Assembly: GCA_034509425.1 (NCBI GenBank)
Contig: JAVTVJ010000142.1
Location: 1,804,501-1,868,500, forward strand
DNA: 64,000 nucleotides
Direction of reading: 5' to 3'
Source of the DNA: Eopsaltria australis
Lineage: Eukaryota > Chordata > Aves > Passeriformes > Petroicidae
Shown piece after piece: positions 49,801-62,300 of the stretch (positions are counted from its first letter, which is position 1; each line of letters opens with the position of its first letter). A program made the position numbers and the translations under genes. Below the pieces are notes generated by a model. It searched no databases, had not been told where the DNA came from, and was given only the letters and a program-made list of their open reading frames with translations.

Positions 49801-52800
49801 TTTTTTTCTCCCTACTGAAACTACAGTTCATCAGCTCTTCTAAACTTGAATAGACCAAGCTGTTTTAAACACATCCTCTAGTGATTCAGCCTTAGTATCA
49901 TGGCTCTGGTACAAATTCTGCCTACAACTGTTAAGGAAAGACAGTTTCCTTCTTTCTTGGCGTGTCTCTACAACAGCATCCCTTCCCCCAAAAAACACTG
50001 CCTGCTTCATCCTTCTTCTATAAGACATGAAATTTTATACTAGACTTAATCCTTCATTTCAGATCTTTCAAAAAAAAGCCTACTGTTTTTCCAACAATAA
50101 GCAGGTATCCTTTTTGCAATTGCCATTTTATCCACTGTTATTCTAAAGAATCCTGTGTGTCTTCTGTAGAGGCATATTTTCTGCCACACTTGCAGTTCTG
50201 ATTGATTTCCATAATAGTTTCAGTTAGTTTAACTATATGTATTTGTATTATTAGTATTGAACTGTCATCTGTATTAATCTATTGTACTTCATATATATAT
50301 GTATATATCTTTCCCTTATTCCTCACATAAAGGCAAGCAAAACTACAGATGTCTCCCTGAGTTTAGTGACTCTGAAACAGCAACAAGCAGTAACACCTGT
50401 GTTTCTTTGTTTGGCAGAGTACCAGTTATGAGGCCTGAATATGAACTATCATATTTATGGGTAGAAGTTTTTAATGCCTGAAACATTTAGAAAAATAACT
50501 AGAATATGAATAAATTCTGTATTTTATCAGCCTGCCCTAAACTCTGAGATAAGGGACTGGAAAAGAGCAGCAGAGAAGCTTATTTTATTTTGTAGTATAT
50601 TGGTAGTTTACCTTCAAAAACAGCCAATTGGTCACTTGATGTGTTCTTTCATACCTCACAGACCAAAAATGGTAAATTTGCATAAAGGTAATTACTTTTG
50701 TAATTAGACAACTCCCTGCAACAATTTGTATAAATCATTCTTCCCATTAAATGTATCTTCTCCTTTCTGAATTAAATCTGACTTCAGCTTTTAATCACTG
50801 ATTTTGCCATTCCTTTCTCATATTCCACTTCACTTTGTGAAGTTGTTCATACTAAAAGTCATTCCTCAGTTTTCTTATTGATACACTGCATTATTTTATT
50901 TTATCTGTTAGTGTCCAGCATTTACTCCATTTCTTTAATCCTGCTGGTGTCTCTTTCCTGTATTTAAGCACATCACTTCTTATAATTTGCCCAGTTACTT
51001 CTATACTGCCACTGATAATATTTTGATAAAACCACATTTGCCTTTTCACTTTAGCCCAGGCCAGAGTTGTGCTGTGATTAGCTGGGTCTTTCTTACCATC
51101 ACAATAATCCATCAAACATGATAATCCAATCCTCATTTGACTATCTCCCACCCACTCACAGCCCAAAATAACCTGAATTTGGTAAGCTTCCAGGTGCCCT
51201 GCAAGGATGAGAGAACTTTTAAGCAAGGTTCAAGAAACACTTGTCATAGTGGTTGAAGGGGTAAAAATGAGTAACTCAAGATATTTAGCTCATTGGATTT
51301 CTCCTGGAACAAGTTACTGAAATGATGATTTTTGTAGAAACAGTGTCATACTGCACAACAGTGAAGTGGTAAGTTACTTTCTTAAATAGCTTTACATCAA
51401 AGTACAGTGAAAAGAACAAGATTTCCAGAGTCACACTAGGGAATTAGCCTTAATGTAAGTAGAGTTCTGTTTCTTTTATAGTAGAGAAATTGTTGATGAA
51501 TTTTCTCTTATTTAAATGTCTTAATTTTTTTTCCATGTTTTACTTCTGGACATACTTCCTTCAGCTTTTGAACCTAAGATCATCTATGTCATTTTTCTTT
51601 AATGTTTGTTCAGTGTTCAAGAAAGGGAATGACTGCATCAGATTTAATAAAATATTAAATTCAACTTTTAGGAGACTGAAAGAACAGCTTTCAATTCCCA
51701 AATCATGAATATCAACATGAGCAGTTTGCTTCACATTTTTAAGGTTTGATTCCAAAATGCAGACAAGGATTCCCATCCCATGAATAAATTACTTACTGGA
51801 ATGGAAAAAAAAGAGCACTAATCATTGGGTTACCAGTTCAATAATTCTGTATCTCACCATCATGCTTGAATTCATAAAGTAGCAGTGATGTTTGAAATAG
51901 GTATGCGCTTTTGTTGGGTAATTGCTGATTGTTACAGCAATTCCAAATATGTTTGATAGCTTTAAAAAAAATTTTTAAAAGATGAGACAAAAAAATAGGA
52001 ACAACTTCACCACACAGGTATTCTTTTACTTTTAAGTTAAAAGAGTTTAGTTTGCATGTTTTTTGTATTCATGCAGCACTTACACTTCAGTCATCTGACT
52101 TGTATTCACTTCGTTTCTCATCATTAGCAAGCACATGGGAATTTCAGCTCAAAATTCTGATCAAGTTGAGCGTTAGAGAAGTCTGAATCTCCTCACTATA
52201 GATCAGATTTCTGCTATTTCAGATCCTCCCCACATTGCAGGGATGCTACTTTGGCATCAAAATGAAATTTGTTCATTTGTTTCAGTTTTCTTCATTCCAG
52301 CATGGAAATGAAGAAAAAAAGAGGATCAGATGTACCAGCAGATTTTGCCACAGGGAAGGATTTTCTAGTGCTGATTCCGCATTGATCCAGAAGTTTAAGT
52401 TCCAAAACCTCAATAAAATGTTTCTTTAAATTTCTTGCCAGTCCACAGTTACTGACTGACTGCTCATTTTCCACCCTTCTCAGCATAAACAATGACACAC
52501 TAGGTGGTCTGAAGGAGCAATATTGTGAGTTTGAGCTACATACAGGCAGAGGAGAGTTATTTCTCTCATCTTAGGATGGGTATCTTGCATGAGGAAAATC
52601 ATCTTGAGGTGCATACAGGAAAGAGCTCAAAGAGCTCCGTATAAACTCAACATAAGAGCAAATATTACTTTAATTTCTGTATTAAAAGACTAAAGGCTGG
52701 ATTGATTACATCTAATTTTAAGTCTCTATGTGGGGGTTCTTAGAGGAATTTGGAAAGTGTCTAGACTGGTGCTTGGTTGCACTAACATTCTGTGTTGCAG

Positions 52801-53222
52801 GAAGTCCCCCAAGTTTCAGCAATATTCCCCTTGTTCTGGATTTGCCTGGAAAGGAAAAGTGAGCATGCAGACAGCAGGGAAACACAGTGACATCCAGCCT
52901 GGTTCACAGTATAAGTGAAAGACCAAGACCTTGGGACATCTCACATTGTCCACCTACAATTTGGACATAGCTACACTTAATCTAGTCTTCCTCCGTGGTC
53001 AAGAAAGACAAAGAGTATCTGAAAGACACATGCTGATCTAACCTACCTCTAGTCCAGCTCTGAAAATTTGGAAGAGTGAAGGGACTTTGCTTTTTCCTTC
53101 CAAAAGTGCTTATTAACACTCATGTAAGAATTAGTGCTTCTTTTGTCATAAAATAAATGGATAGCAAGCATTTTGTTTAATTCCTTTAATTACTTTGTTT
53201 TAACATACCCTGAAAAGTATCC
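46869..53222. other. AT-rich unique DNA, no gene assigned
   Basis: No recognised gene. The largest frames are 50891-51226 (-, 111 codons) and 49006-49314 (+, 102 codons), both without family resemblance. Donor-like GTAAGA sites on the minus strand occur near 49441 and 49704. AGAAATTCTGT..GTCTTCTC-type low-complexity sequence and a TAATAATAATAA tract (about 47326-47338) are minor. A possible exon at 52801-52858 is listed separately. Confidence 0.45.
52801..52858 (+). other. Weak candidate exon
   Basis: A pyrimidine-rich tract ending TGTGTTGCAG precedes 58 bases that are open in two frames and end at GTGAGC. Reading one frame gives EVPQVSAIFPLFWICLERK, the other KSPKFQQYSPCSGFAWKGK; neither is familiar. 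Chance pairing of splice motifs is quite possible. Confidence 0.1.
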
Positions 53223-53290
53223 ACACATATGTGTGCATGTATATATATATAGATAGATAAATAGATATATTTATGTGTAGATATAAATGT
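53223..53290 (+). repeat. Imperfect TA/TAGA-rich simple repeat
   Basis: Alternating TATA, GATAGATA and TATG units form a low-complexity tract. A similar GATA-rich patch occurs at about 57029-57042. Confidence 0.85.
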
Positions 53291-53543
53291 ATCTGTGTGG
53301 TATCTTGTTTCTATATATACAGTGTCTTAAATACAATGTTGAAGACTGTACAGATATAATTGTCTTTTAGCCAAAAATATAAACAAGAAATTTTAGTGGT
53401 TTTAATGGCAGAACAATGACTTTGGAAAACTTTACCTATGGTAATATAGTCTTTGACACTGAACATCTAGTTCATGCAGGCAAAATATTTGTATTTTTCA
53501 TATGAAATCAATATCATCTTTTAAAATATTTTTAATCATTCTA

Positions 53544-54137
53544 TGTCCTGGTTTTGAATGGAACACAGTTCATTTTCATCTCAGTGGCTGGTACGGCACT
53601 GTGGCATTTTTGGATTTGTGCTGAACAAAGGGTTGATAATACAGAGAAGTTTTTGTTGCAGCTGAGGGGTACTCACACAGAGCCATGACCTTTTCTGCTT
53701 CTCATACCACCCTGCCAGTGAGCAGGCTGGGGGTGCTTAAGACATTGAGAGGAGACTCAGGAACTCAGCTGACTCCAGCTGACCACAGGGATATCCCATG
53801 CCACATAACATCCTGCTGAGCATATAAAGGTGAGGGGAGAAGAAGGGCGAAGGGGGGACATTCAGAGTGACGGCACTTTTGTTCCCAAATAACAGTTATA
53901 TAGGAGAAAGTCCTGCTTTCCTGGAGATGGCTGAACATCTGCCTGCACTTGAGAAGCAGTGACTTAATTCCTTGTTTTGTTTTGCTTGCATGCACAGCTT
54001 TTACCTTACCTGTAAAACCGTCTTTATCTCAACCCACAAGTTTTCTCACTTTTCCTATTCCCTTCCCCATACCACTGGTGGTAGGGTGAGCAAGAGCTCC
54101 CTGGGACTTGCTTAATACCTGGGGTTAAACTATGACA
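53544..54137 (+). mobile_element. Solo LTR, avian ERVL-like family
   Basis: The 594-bp block begins TGTCCTGGTTTTGAATGG and ends GGGTTAAACTATGACA, the TG..CA ends of an LTR. Between them lie the expected landmarks in order: CAGTGGCTGGTACGG, the GAGCAGGCTGGGGGTGC block, a TATAAAG box at 53823-53829, the GGGGGACATTCAGAGTGA block, the GCTTTCCTGGAGATGGCTGA block, the CTTTATCTCAACCCAC block and a GGTGAGCAAGAGC block. The five flanking bases, TTCTA on the left and TTTTA on the right, are a plausible decayed 5-bp target-site duplication. No internal viral genes follow, so this is a solo LTR left by recombination. It belongs to the same broad group as 11606-12159 but to a different subfamily. Identification is from memory of the family. 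Confidence 0.88.
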
Positions 54138-55885
54138 TTTTAATAAGAATCTATATATTCAACTTACTTTGTGGAAAACTAACCAGTCTGAATATCCAAG
54201 GTGAGGTGCAACATAAGCTGTGATTCTAAAGGTGCAGTGTCTGAAATGTAGCAATGGCAACTGGAGCTTAATTTCAGCAAAGCACTGAATTTTTTTCTCA
54301 CTTTTTACTACAAACTGGTAAAGTATTCTGTCTTTCCATGGACAGCAGTAAACATGAAAAAATCTGAGCTGTTCCTAAATATTGACACGTAAATGTAGTC
54401 AGATCAGTGGGGCAAAAATTTAACCCTAACTAATTTCATCTGAATTTATTCCATGTCTGTAATATTCAATCTAGCCCAGTCTCTATTGCTGTGGTAGGAC
54501 TTTTATTGTAGCCAGACATGCACCCCTACAAGGTCAAACACAGAATAATCAGTTGGGAGTATCCTGCATTCTGGCTATTCAAGATGGCATGTGCCAGAAC
54601 AGAGATCTACTCTGAAATAAAGGCTTTTAAAGACTGAGGTGAGGAAGAAGAAAAAAAAAATAAAATAAACCCAAAATCAACCCACGATCACTCATGATCT
54701 AATCTCTTTTCCTTTATTATTTTTTCTTCATATTTTTTTAACCACTCCATATTTTCCCCGTCCCCCTTATTTCTGAGAAGTGTTTGCTTCTAAAACACTG
54801 TGTAACACATGAGTATTGGAGAAATCTGGATTTGTTTTTCAGAGGTATCTTCTGAGGATTCAGAAATTGCTGCAAAACAAATCATTATTAATTGATCTGT
54901 ACAATACTACAAGCTTTGGTACTTTCCTTTGTAGTTCTCTTGTTCTCTTTTTCTGCACCTACGGTTTAGTATTTTAAGGTCTCAACACCTACACCTTTTA
55001 ATTCTGCTGTGAAATGTTCTGCAACTTCACTTTTCTGTTATCGCTTTGTGTTTTGCAGGCAGAGCATTGATTTAATTTGCAAGCATTCCAGCTTTCTATA
55101 GCTATAGTTCTTCATTTTGTAACCTTTTTATATGAATATGTCTAAATCTCTAGAAAATTGAAATGTCACACTAGTAATACCTGCTTCTACTTAATATGTC
55201 AAAAATGTAGTTTTATAACCAGGTATAAAAAAGACATTCTGATTATTGATATTTAACTGTAAAGAATATGAGACTGCCATTATTTACAAGTGCTTTATTA
55301 CTTTCTTTTATGAATAGGTTTAAAGAACTTTGTTAATTATATGCTGTATGAGTGCAAAAAAAGCCTCTACTTATACATTTTAAATGCCTCTTTTTCTATA
55401 TAATTACCTTTAAAGTAAGATGAGCATTGCTGTATTGCATTAAATTTATACTCTGATATGTTCTCTGAATGTGCTATAAATGCAGAGGTTCTTTCTTTCT
55501 TAATAGAATTTCACTTTTCTCATCTAGAGTTTCAATATTGCAGAGGTCTTTTCATTTGATTATACATGCAAATCACTTGGGAGACCTAATACACTTAGCT
55601 AAAAATTACTCATTCCTGTATAACAATCTCATCTACAGTGAATAAGACTTTCAAGTGTTTCCAGTTCTCCACAGATTTCCTCTGTTTCCCTTGAATACAG
55701 ACCCTGCCTCCCAGCCAAACTGTAACCAGTGCCCTCCAAGGCCACAGGCAGATTAATGTTTATGGGGAATACAAAGTTTAAACCACATTTGACCATTTCA
55801 CTCTTCTTGGGAGGGCGGGGGGGTCATCTGTGTGAGGCATGACTGGCATAGACTACATTGCACCAGGAGAACATTCCTATTGGGG
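54138..55885. other. AT-rich unique DNA between two LTRs
   Basis: No gene seen. It contains a short A-rich tract (about 54650-54667) and no internal retroviral sequence, so the LTRs on either side are separate insertions and not the two ends of one provirus; their sequences also differ. Confidence 0.55.
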
Positions 55886-56343
55886 TGTTGTGGGTTGACC
55901 CTGGCTGGATGCCAGGCACCCACAAAGGCCACTCGTTCACTGCTCTCTGCAGCTGGACACAGGAGAGAAAATTAAACGAAGGGCTCATTAGTTGAGATAA
56001 GGACCTTGAGAGATCACTCACTAAATACCATCAAGGGCAAAACAGGCTTGACTTAGAGATATAAAGTAAATTTATTGCTAAAGAAATCAGAGCAGGATAA
56101 TTAGAAAAAAAATAGGCCCTTAGAAAAACACCTTCCCCCCACCCTTTCCTCCTTCCCAGCTCTACCTCCTGTCCCAGTGGCACACGGAGGCAGGGAAGGG
56201 GGTTTATGGTCAGTTCATCACTCGAGGCTTCTCCTGCTGCTCAGGGAGAGGAGTGTTTCCCCTGCTGCACTGTGGGGTCCCTCCCATGGGAGACAATTCT
56301 CCATGAACCTCTCCGACATGAGTCCATATCATGAGCAACAGCT
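55886..56343 (+). mobile_element. ERV LTR fragment, songbird-type family
   Basis: The sequence starts TGTTGTGGGTTGACCCTGGC and continues with blocks I recall from a common songbird LTR family: GATGCCAGGCACCCAC, GCTGGACACAGGAGAGAAAA, GAGATAAGGACCTTGAGAGA, the GGGCAAAACAGGCTTGACTT block, the ACCTTCCCCCCACCC block, GTTTATGGTCAGTTCATCAC, and GTGGGGTCCCTCCCATGGGA. Similarity stops near 56343, before the end of the usual element, so the copy is 3'-truncated. No coding sequence. The exact family name and true orientation were not verified. Confidence 0.82.
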
Positions 56344-57552
56344 CCTTTGCCATCCTTATTTTGAAAAATATTTTCTGTCCTCAGTAGTAGTGAACCTACA
56401 TGCCAAGATACTCATAGAGTAAGCAGAATTATATCAAAAACCAATGAAAGCCAAACTGCGAGAGAACCATGGGTGGATACAATTAAGGTCTGCAAATGCT
56501 GGAACAGAAAACTAAAAGCTAAGTACTGAAGAATAAATATACTGCTGAATAACAAACAAATTGAAGCTTCCAATATTTCCCACTGGAAAATAGGAAGAAG
56601 TACAAAATGTTTTCAAAGGAGTCTGATCCAATAGAAATGTAGTTTTAAGCAAAGGATACAGATATGACAAAAGTCTGAAGATTATTTAGAGACTCCAAAA
56701 AGGCTAGGAATTACTAGATCTAAAAATTCTCTGGCAGTAAATAGTTAGGTGTTCAAAATGTGGGAAAACAGAATAAAATAATGATCCAACTATTATTGCT
56801 TACAACTTTCCTGTGAGTGTCAGATAATCTGCCCTTATTCCTAAATTCCATTGCACCTGAAGTCCTCATGTCACACGAGATATTTTTTTCTTCTTTTGAA
56901 TCTTTCTTTTAAAGAACAGTTTTCAAACTTCATTTGATAAGAAAAAATTTTTAAAACAATTTTAAAGTGTGCTCTATTAAAAATGGGAGAAAAAGATAAT
57001 TAAGAGTAAATCAAAATATTTTATTTATATAGATAGATATATCACACATCACAAATAGTTGTACTTCATTATTGAAAGAAATTTTAATTGTATGCCATGA
57101 TCCATAATTTTAGAAAAGACTAGTTGATCATGCTGACATAAAATCAACAGGATAATTTTTTACATCTTAGCCTTTTTGTCTCATACACAAACACTACCAC
57201 AAAAGTATATAAATAAGAAAGTGTCTATTCCTGACTTCAGGAACTATAAGCATTAATAAAAAGATATAACAAGATATAAGATATTTCCAAAAATAAAAAC
57301 ATCACTTAGAACATGACATTGTACAGGATAGGAAAACCAGCTTTGGACAGGGAGTTGGCTTCCTCGCTGAGAAGCATCAGCGAGAACTGAAGGGAAAAAT
57401 GATTCATCTCTAAACCACGCTTCAGCAAACTTCAACTGTAGCTCTTCTTTCACCTGAAGAACACCAAGACACACTACCCCTTTCCAATTTTTACAGAAGT
57501 TGATTTTTATTTGTTTTCAATTTAAAAAAATATTTGTTCCATTTCCTTCTAG
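56344..57552. other. AT-rich unique DNA, no gene seen
   Basis: Low-complexity AT sequence with a short GATA/TATA patch near 57029-57042. Nothing recognisable. Confidence 0.5.
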
Positions 57553-57588
57553 GTCTTGGAAGAAGAAGACCTTGCTTTGTCTGGAGAG
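57553..57588 (+). other. Candidate 36-base microexon
   Basis: A strong acceptor (TTCCATTTCCTTCTAG) immediately precedes 36 bases and a GTAACT donor after GAG. The insert is a multiple of three and free of stops in all three forward frames; frame 0 reads VLEEEDLALSGE. It is the first of three splice-bounded candidates on the same strand within 1.9 kb. No family is recognised, and splice-motif pairs at this quality can occur by chance. Confidence 0.2.
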
Positions 57589-58770
57589 GTAACTTTCCTT
57601 TTCTGAGAAAAACAAAGATCTTGCAAATGAATGAAGAGAGCAAAAATATGCCTCAAAATAAAATACGTCAAAATTATTGGTCTGTATTAGACACTCTTGG
57701 TAGAGCTATAAACTGAAAAAGCATATATTTTTCCCAAGGAAATGGCTGTAGTGATTTAACCAACTGAAAATTTTTAATTGTTCCTTACCTCCCTTTTTTA
57801 AAAATTCTAATTCTATCAAAAATCTATAACATTTTACATTAAGAAATATTTAATTGCATTTGTTTATTTCACATTATTCTGGGAGTTTTAGAGGGGTTTT
57901 TTAAGTAGAAAAAGTTATTTCTTGGTGAACTCTGGATAGAAAACAAGGGACTATTAATGGGTGAATGAATATCATTTCGTTGAGGACAAAACAGATGATC
58001 CAATCATTTCTAAATGGACTACTTTCTGTTCTGAGAAAGTGCTAACAGAACTAAATAGGGATGATCAGAAAAATGAAAGAAGAGTACATATTGGATACTT
58101 TCAACTTTCCCACTACAGCACATTGTACTTTTGAATTTATGACAATTTGTGATAAGCTAGCATCCCTTCATATGAAAAAAAAAGGTTAAAATTATCAGTA
58201 TATTCTAGAAGATATACTGGAAATTTCAACAAATGAGCTGCAGTCAGAAAGTAGTATAGTATATAAAAGCTGTTGATATTAGAGGAAATGGTTCTATAAA
58301 AGGTAAAGAAATAGATACACCAAAGATGTTCAGAACAGGAAAAAAGTTTGATAGTATGTGAGCACTTATGAAATGAAAATTACAAACTCTAGTAGAAAAG
58401 GGCTAAAATAATTGAAAAATCATTTTAAAAAACCTAAAACCCTGCCATTGTGTTTAAAGAACTTATAATAAAAAATGCAAGTACAAAGATCTCACATTTA
58501 TAAACAATTAATTCGATACTTTATGCATACTTTATCTGTGCTTTGCTTATCGCATATAATTGCTCGCCTCCGCCTATTTGTGAGTAAGGGCTCCATAGCT
58601 CTGGGTGATAGATTATACTCAGTTTAACTTCCAGGACCTTCTGGAGCCAGCCATGAATCCTTTCACCTATCAAGCTCCATCTCACTGTTCATGGGTAGTA
58701 GCCAAATTATTTCTGTCCAAGAAAGTGACAATGCCCAGGCCACAGTGACAGGACCGTCTTTGTTTTCCAG
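57589..58770. other. AT-rich DNA between candidate exons
   Basis: No recognisable feature; short A/T runs dominate until about 58550, after which composition becomes more balanced. Confidence 0.45.
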
Positions 58771-58848
58771 TCTCAGTGGTTGCACAGCTATCATATGGAA
58801 GGAAAACTGTTGTTAGATGTTCATACTGTCCCTGCAGACCTTCCAAAG
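58771..58848 (+). other. Candidate 78-base exon
   Basis: The acceptor GTCTTTGTTTTCCAG precedes 78 bases that end AAG/GTAGAC. Length is a multiple of three and frame 0 is open, reading SQWLHSYHMEGKLLLDVHTV followed by PADLPK. The frame stays open past the donor to 58989. The minus strand of the same region is also open for 79 codons (58682-58921), so this could equally be an old unrecognised repeat. Confidence 0.2.
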
Positions 58849-59318
58849 GTAGACAATAGAAGTGTCTCTGGTGCCACAGTCCTGTTGATGAATGTGTACT
58901 ATCTATCAAAAACAAGTTCATGCCTATGTGATACCAAACATCTTCACTCCCAGTTTTCTACAGTTGTCATGAAATGTACAATGAGTTGATAAATTAACAC
59001 AAAGTATCTATTTTAATGAGGCAATCTGAGGAACACCAAATTAGGAGCTGCATTCAGTAGTAACACACTGTAACACCAGTTTTCCTTGTGGTCATTTTGA
59101 TACTATCATTAGTTAGAAAACCACATCCATTTTTCACAGATGTTTGTCTGGCCAATACACAGGACAGAAAACACAGTAAGACATCACTGTCTATAAAAAA
59201 CTTTTTCCTTGGAAACTGTAGCTCAGTGGCTGAAGGAAGAGGAGAAAGAAAAGGAAGGATTTCTGAGCTGATGCCACTAAACATTGCCATAGAAAATTGT
59301 AATCTCCCTTCCCTGCAG

Positions 59319-59370
59319 GCTCAGGAAACTGAAGAATCATACCTTCTCATGCATCTTTATGGATGTACAG
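59319..59370 (+). other. Candidate 52-base exon
   Basis: A very good acceptor (AATCTCCCTTCCCTGCAG) precedes 52 bases ending CAG/GTAGTC. Frame 0 reads AQETEESYLLMHLYGCT with one base left over, so its length is not a multiple of three. The frame is part of a longer open stretch (59088-59402). No family recognised. Confidence 0.2.
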
Positions 59371-62300
59371 GTAGTCTCTCACTATATCTTTTAGTGGACT
59401 AATATATGCCCAGTATATCTCCACTGTGCAAGCAGTGGTGCTTGGTTCACGGGTGTGCCTTGGTTTTGGAAAGCTCCTCACTGCCACAGACCATGGTAAC
59501 ACCCAGCAGATGCTTGCTGCTGCTTCCCTGGGCTGGTAAATCCCTGAAGGCCTGAATGTACTCTTGTGCTGAAGAGCTTTGTTGTGCACAAAAGGAGTAA
59601 AAGAAGGCTCACTCCCCCTGTGGCTACAGCACAACAGGAAGCAATGGTGTCCATAAGGCTTCAGTGCTGTTGAATCTTTCTGCCAAGGTTTCTGAAGGAA
59701 AAGCAAGCCTTTCTTTAGTGACATTTTGTTGTTCTGGTTTCTATTGTTGTTATTGCTGCTGCTACTGCTATCTTGTAGCAGTATTATTATTATTAATTAT
59801 TGAAAAATACAGTTTGGATCCTATTAAGGATTAAAGACTCCAGGGAAAGCATACTTGATGTTAAGAAATTGTAGGATTTGAGCTTTTCTCATTGTAAGTA
59901 TTGCTATACTTCAGCGATATATTTTAATCTAAATCACTTTAAAAACTGTCAACAGTACCATTAATGGATTTAATTACAAATAATACTGTTCTGACCTTTC
60001 TCCATCTAGACATAGACATTTCACCCTCCAAAAATGCATTTTTAAAATTCAATGATAACATATTGTTATTAATAGTTAAAAGACCATAGATGATATCCAT
60101 AGATCGAAAGCTTTTGATTTAATCATCATATTCCCTTGATTAAAGAAACTGCTATTCTTTGGTCAATTATTTCTGCTATTATCTTGATTTGATTTTCATG
60201 GGCCATTGTAAAAATGCTAGAGAGACAAATTCTAATGAAACTGGTACATACATGTGTTATTTGAAAATGCTGATTTACCCTTGTTTGAGCTGGAGAAACA
60301 AAACATTCAATAGGGAACAGCACTCCAAATTGAATACAGAGACCTGGGAATCTCTGTTTTTCCAAGTTGGCAGAATCCTGTGTTTCAGCAGAGGTTAATG
60401 GTACCTTGGGGTTGCTGTAAATTATGCCAAGTCTCTTCTGGAAGAGCTATACCTTAGGTGAACATTGTTGAGCACTGTTTATACCAACAGTCTGTGCTAT
60501 GACTGATTGGCACGGGTCTGTCAGAACACAGCTGGAGCTTTGTCTCAGTAAAAGGTCTTTCCACTTGGACTAGGCACTACGTAGGAAGTCCTGGGTGTGT
60601 CTGTATCTCCCAAAACTCTCAGTTGCAGCAGCCTAGCACACTTGAAAGGAAAAGATTTTACCCTCCCTTCATAGCAGCCCAGCTGGGTCTTTCTGGACCA
60701 AGAGACACTACTTGAGGAAGTTTAATCCTGTGCTGGCCTGTTTGAGTCATGTGCACAACACAGAAGGAGGCCTGTGCTTGATCAAACTCACTAGATTTCC
60801 TTAATGCCTTAAATGTCAGAGGCCAAAATATAATAAAAAAATCTTATTGGTGGATTTCAGAAAATTTCTGAATTTCTAACCCACGAGACTTTGTGCCCTC
60901 TAAGACAGTGACAAATCCAAACTACAACAATGAAACCAGAAGATTTTATGTAACTACTTACATGACACAATGCCAAGCAACCTTCAGCTTGTAATCCCAG
61001 ATGAAAGCTACATTTGCATCCTGCCTGTTTACATGAGCGTATTTTCCAGTGAATTCTCTGACAGTGCAAATATATTATTTTGCTTTTATAAGCTCAGTAA
61101 GACCTTTTAAGCTTACTCACTTACTGAGTTAAACTACCTCTGATTCAAAAATCTTGTTCTTCCTGTTATGAGCTGACACTCTTCTTCGTGTATCTTGAAA
61201 ACATCTCTGAATCAAGCAAATTTAGTCATGTGGAAGTTTAGTCATGTGGATTTATTTAATATATTGCACATTTAGAAATCTGTATCTTTATTCTTGATGA
61301 TTTTGTTCCTACATCCTGCAACTGACCCCATATCTTTCCAGAGAGAAATTATTTGCTTTCAGTTATGCTAAAACATGATCTATAATTACAATTCTACATT
61401 AAAGGAGATATCTATACATATACAAGGTGGGTGGGTGTGTAGGTGGGAGGGAGCATGTGTATGAACTTTGTCCTTAAGGAAAGATTCCTGAAGTAGTTGT
61501 GTTCTTGCAGTATTCCCTTGGAGATAATAACACCATTTCAGAACATAATAGTCACCAGCTGGAGTTCAACCTACTTTAAATAAAGAACTTGAAAGAAATT
61601 TACAGACTGTTGTCCTAATAGCAAAAATACTCTGTGGCCATGCTATGCAAATGCTAACCTGACTGCTTATTTGCCATGATATACATACTTATTTTATCTG
61701 CTAGCTAGCTCCAGGAGAGGAAAGGGACCTCAACATGAGATTCAGTCATAGAATCATAGAAATTAAAACTGTGAATTAATAAGGAGACAATCTAAGCTTT
61801 CTCACTTCAAAGCTAGAATACTTCTCATTACATATATTTGATAATGCAGCCAAACTTTTTCATTTCTCCCAGATAATGAAATCTTTACTGACATTTTTCA
61901 AGTTACTTTTATGTCTAGCAAATTCTTGCCTTTAGGAGCATTTAAACACTTGATTTAATTTTTTCTGTGATTTATTTCTTCTTTCTCATGATTATGTGCC
62001 CTAAAACTGGTGCCTTAAAATTATTTCTCTTCTACATATGTGAAAACTGTTGCCATGTTGCTCTTGCTCACAGTTCAATAAACTAGATGTTTACAGCTTC
62101 AAAATTAACCCCAGATGATTTTTCCCATTGATAAAAGTGAATTTTATCTTCTAGGACTGGCTTAAAAACTTGAAAGTTTTATACACGTTTTTCTTTGCTG
62201 AGTTTGCCACTTGTTTCCCTATGAAAAACACTTACCCAGATCAGCAGTGACTGAAATTCATTATCATATAATGACAGTTGGTTTTATTACATATTTCTTT

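Noticed and set aside
54138..55885. Provirus bounded by the LTRs at 53544 and 55886
   Set aside because: The two LTRs are different families and no gag, pol or env-like sequence lies between them.
61746..61761. Minus-orientation CR1 tail (TCATAGAATCATAGAA)
   Set aside because: Only 16 bases match and the sequence then diverges; too short to call an element.
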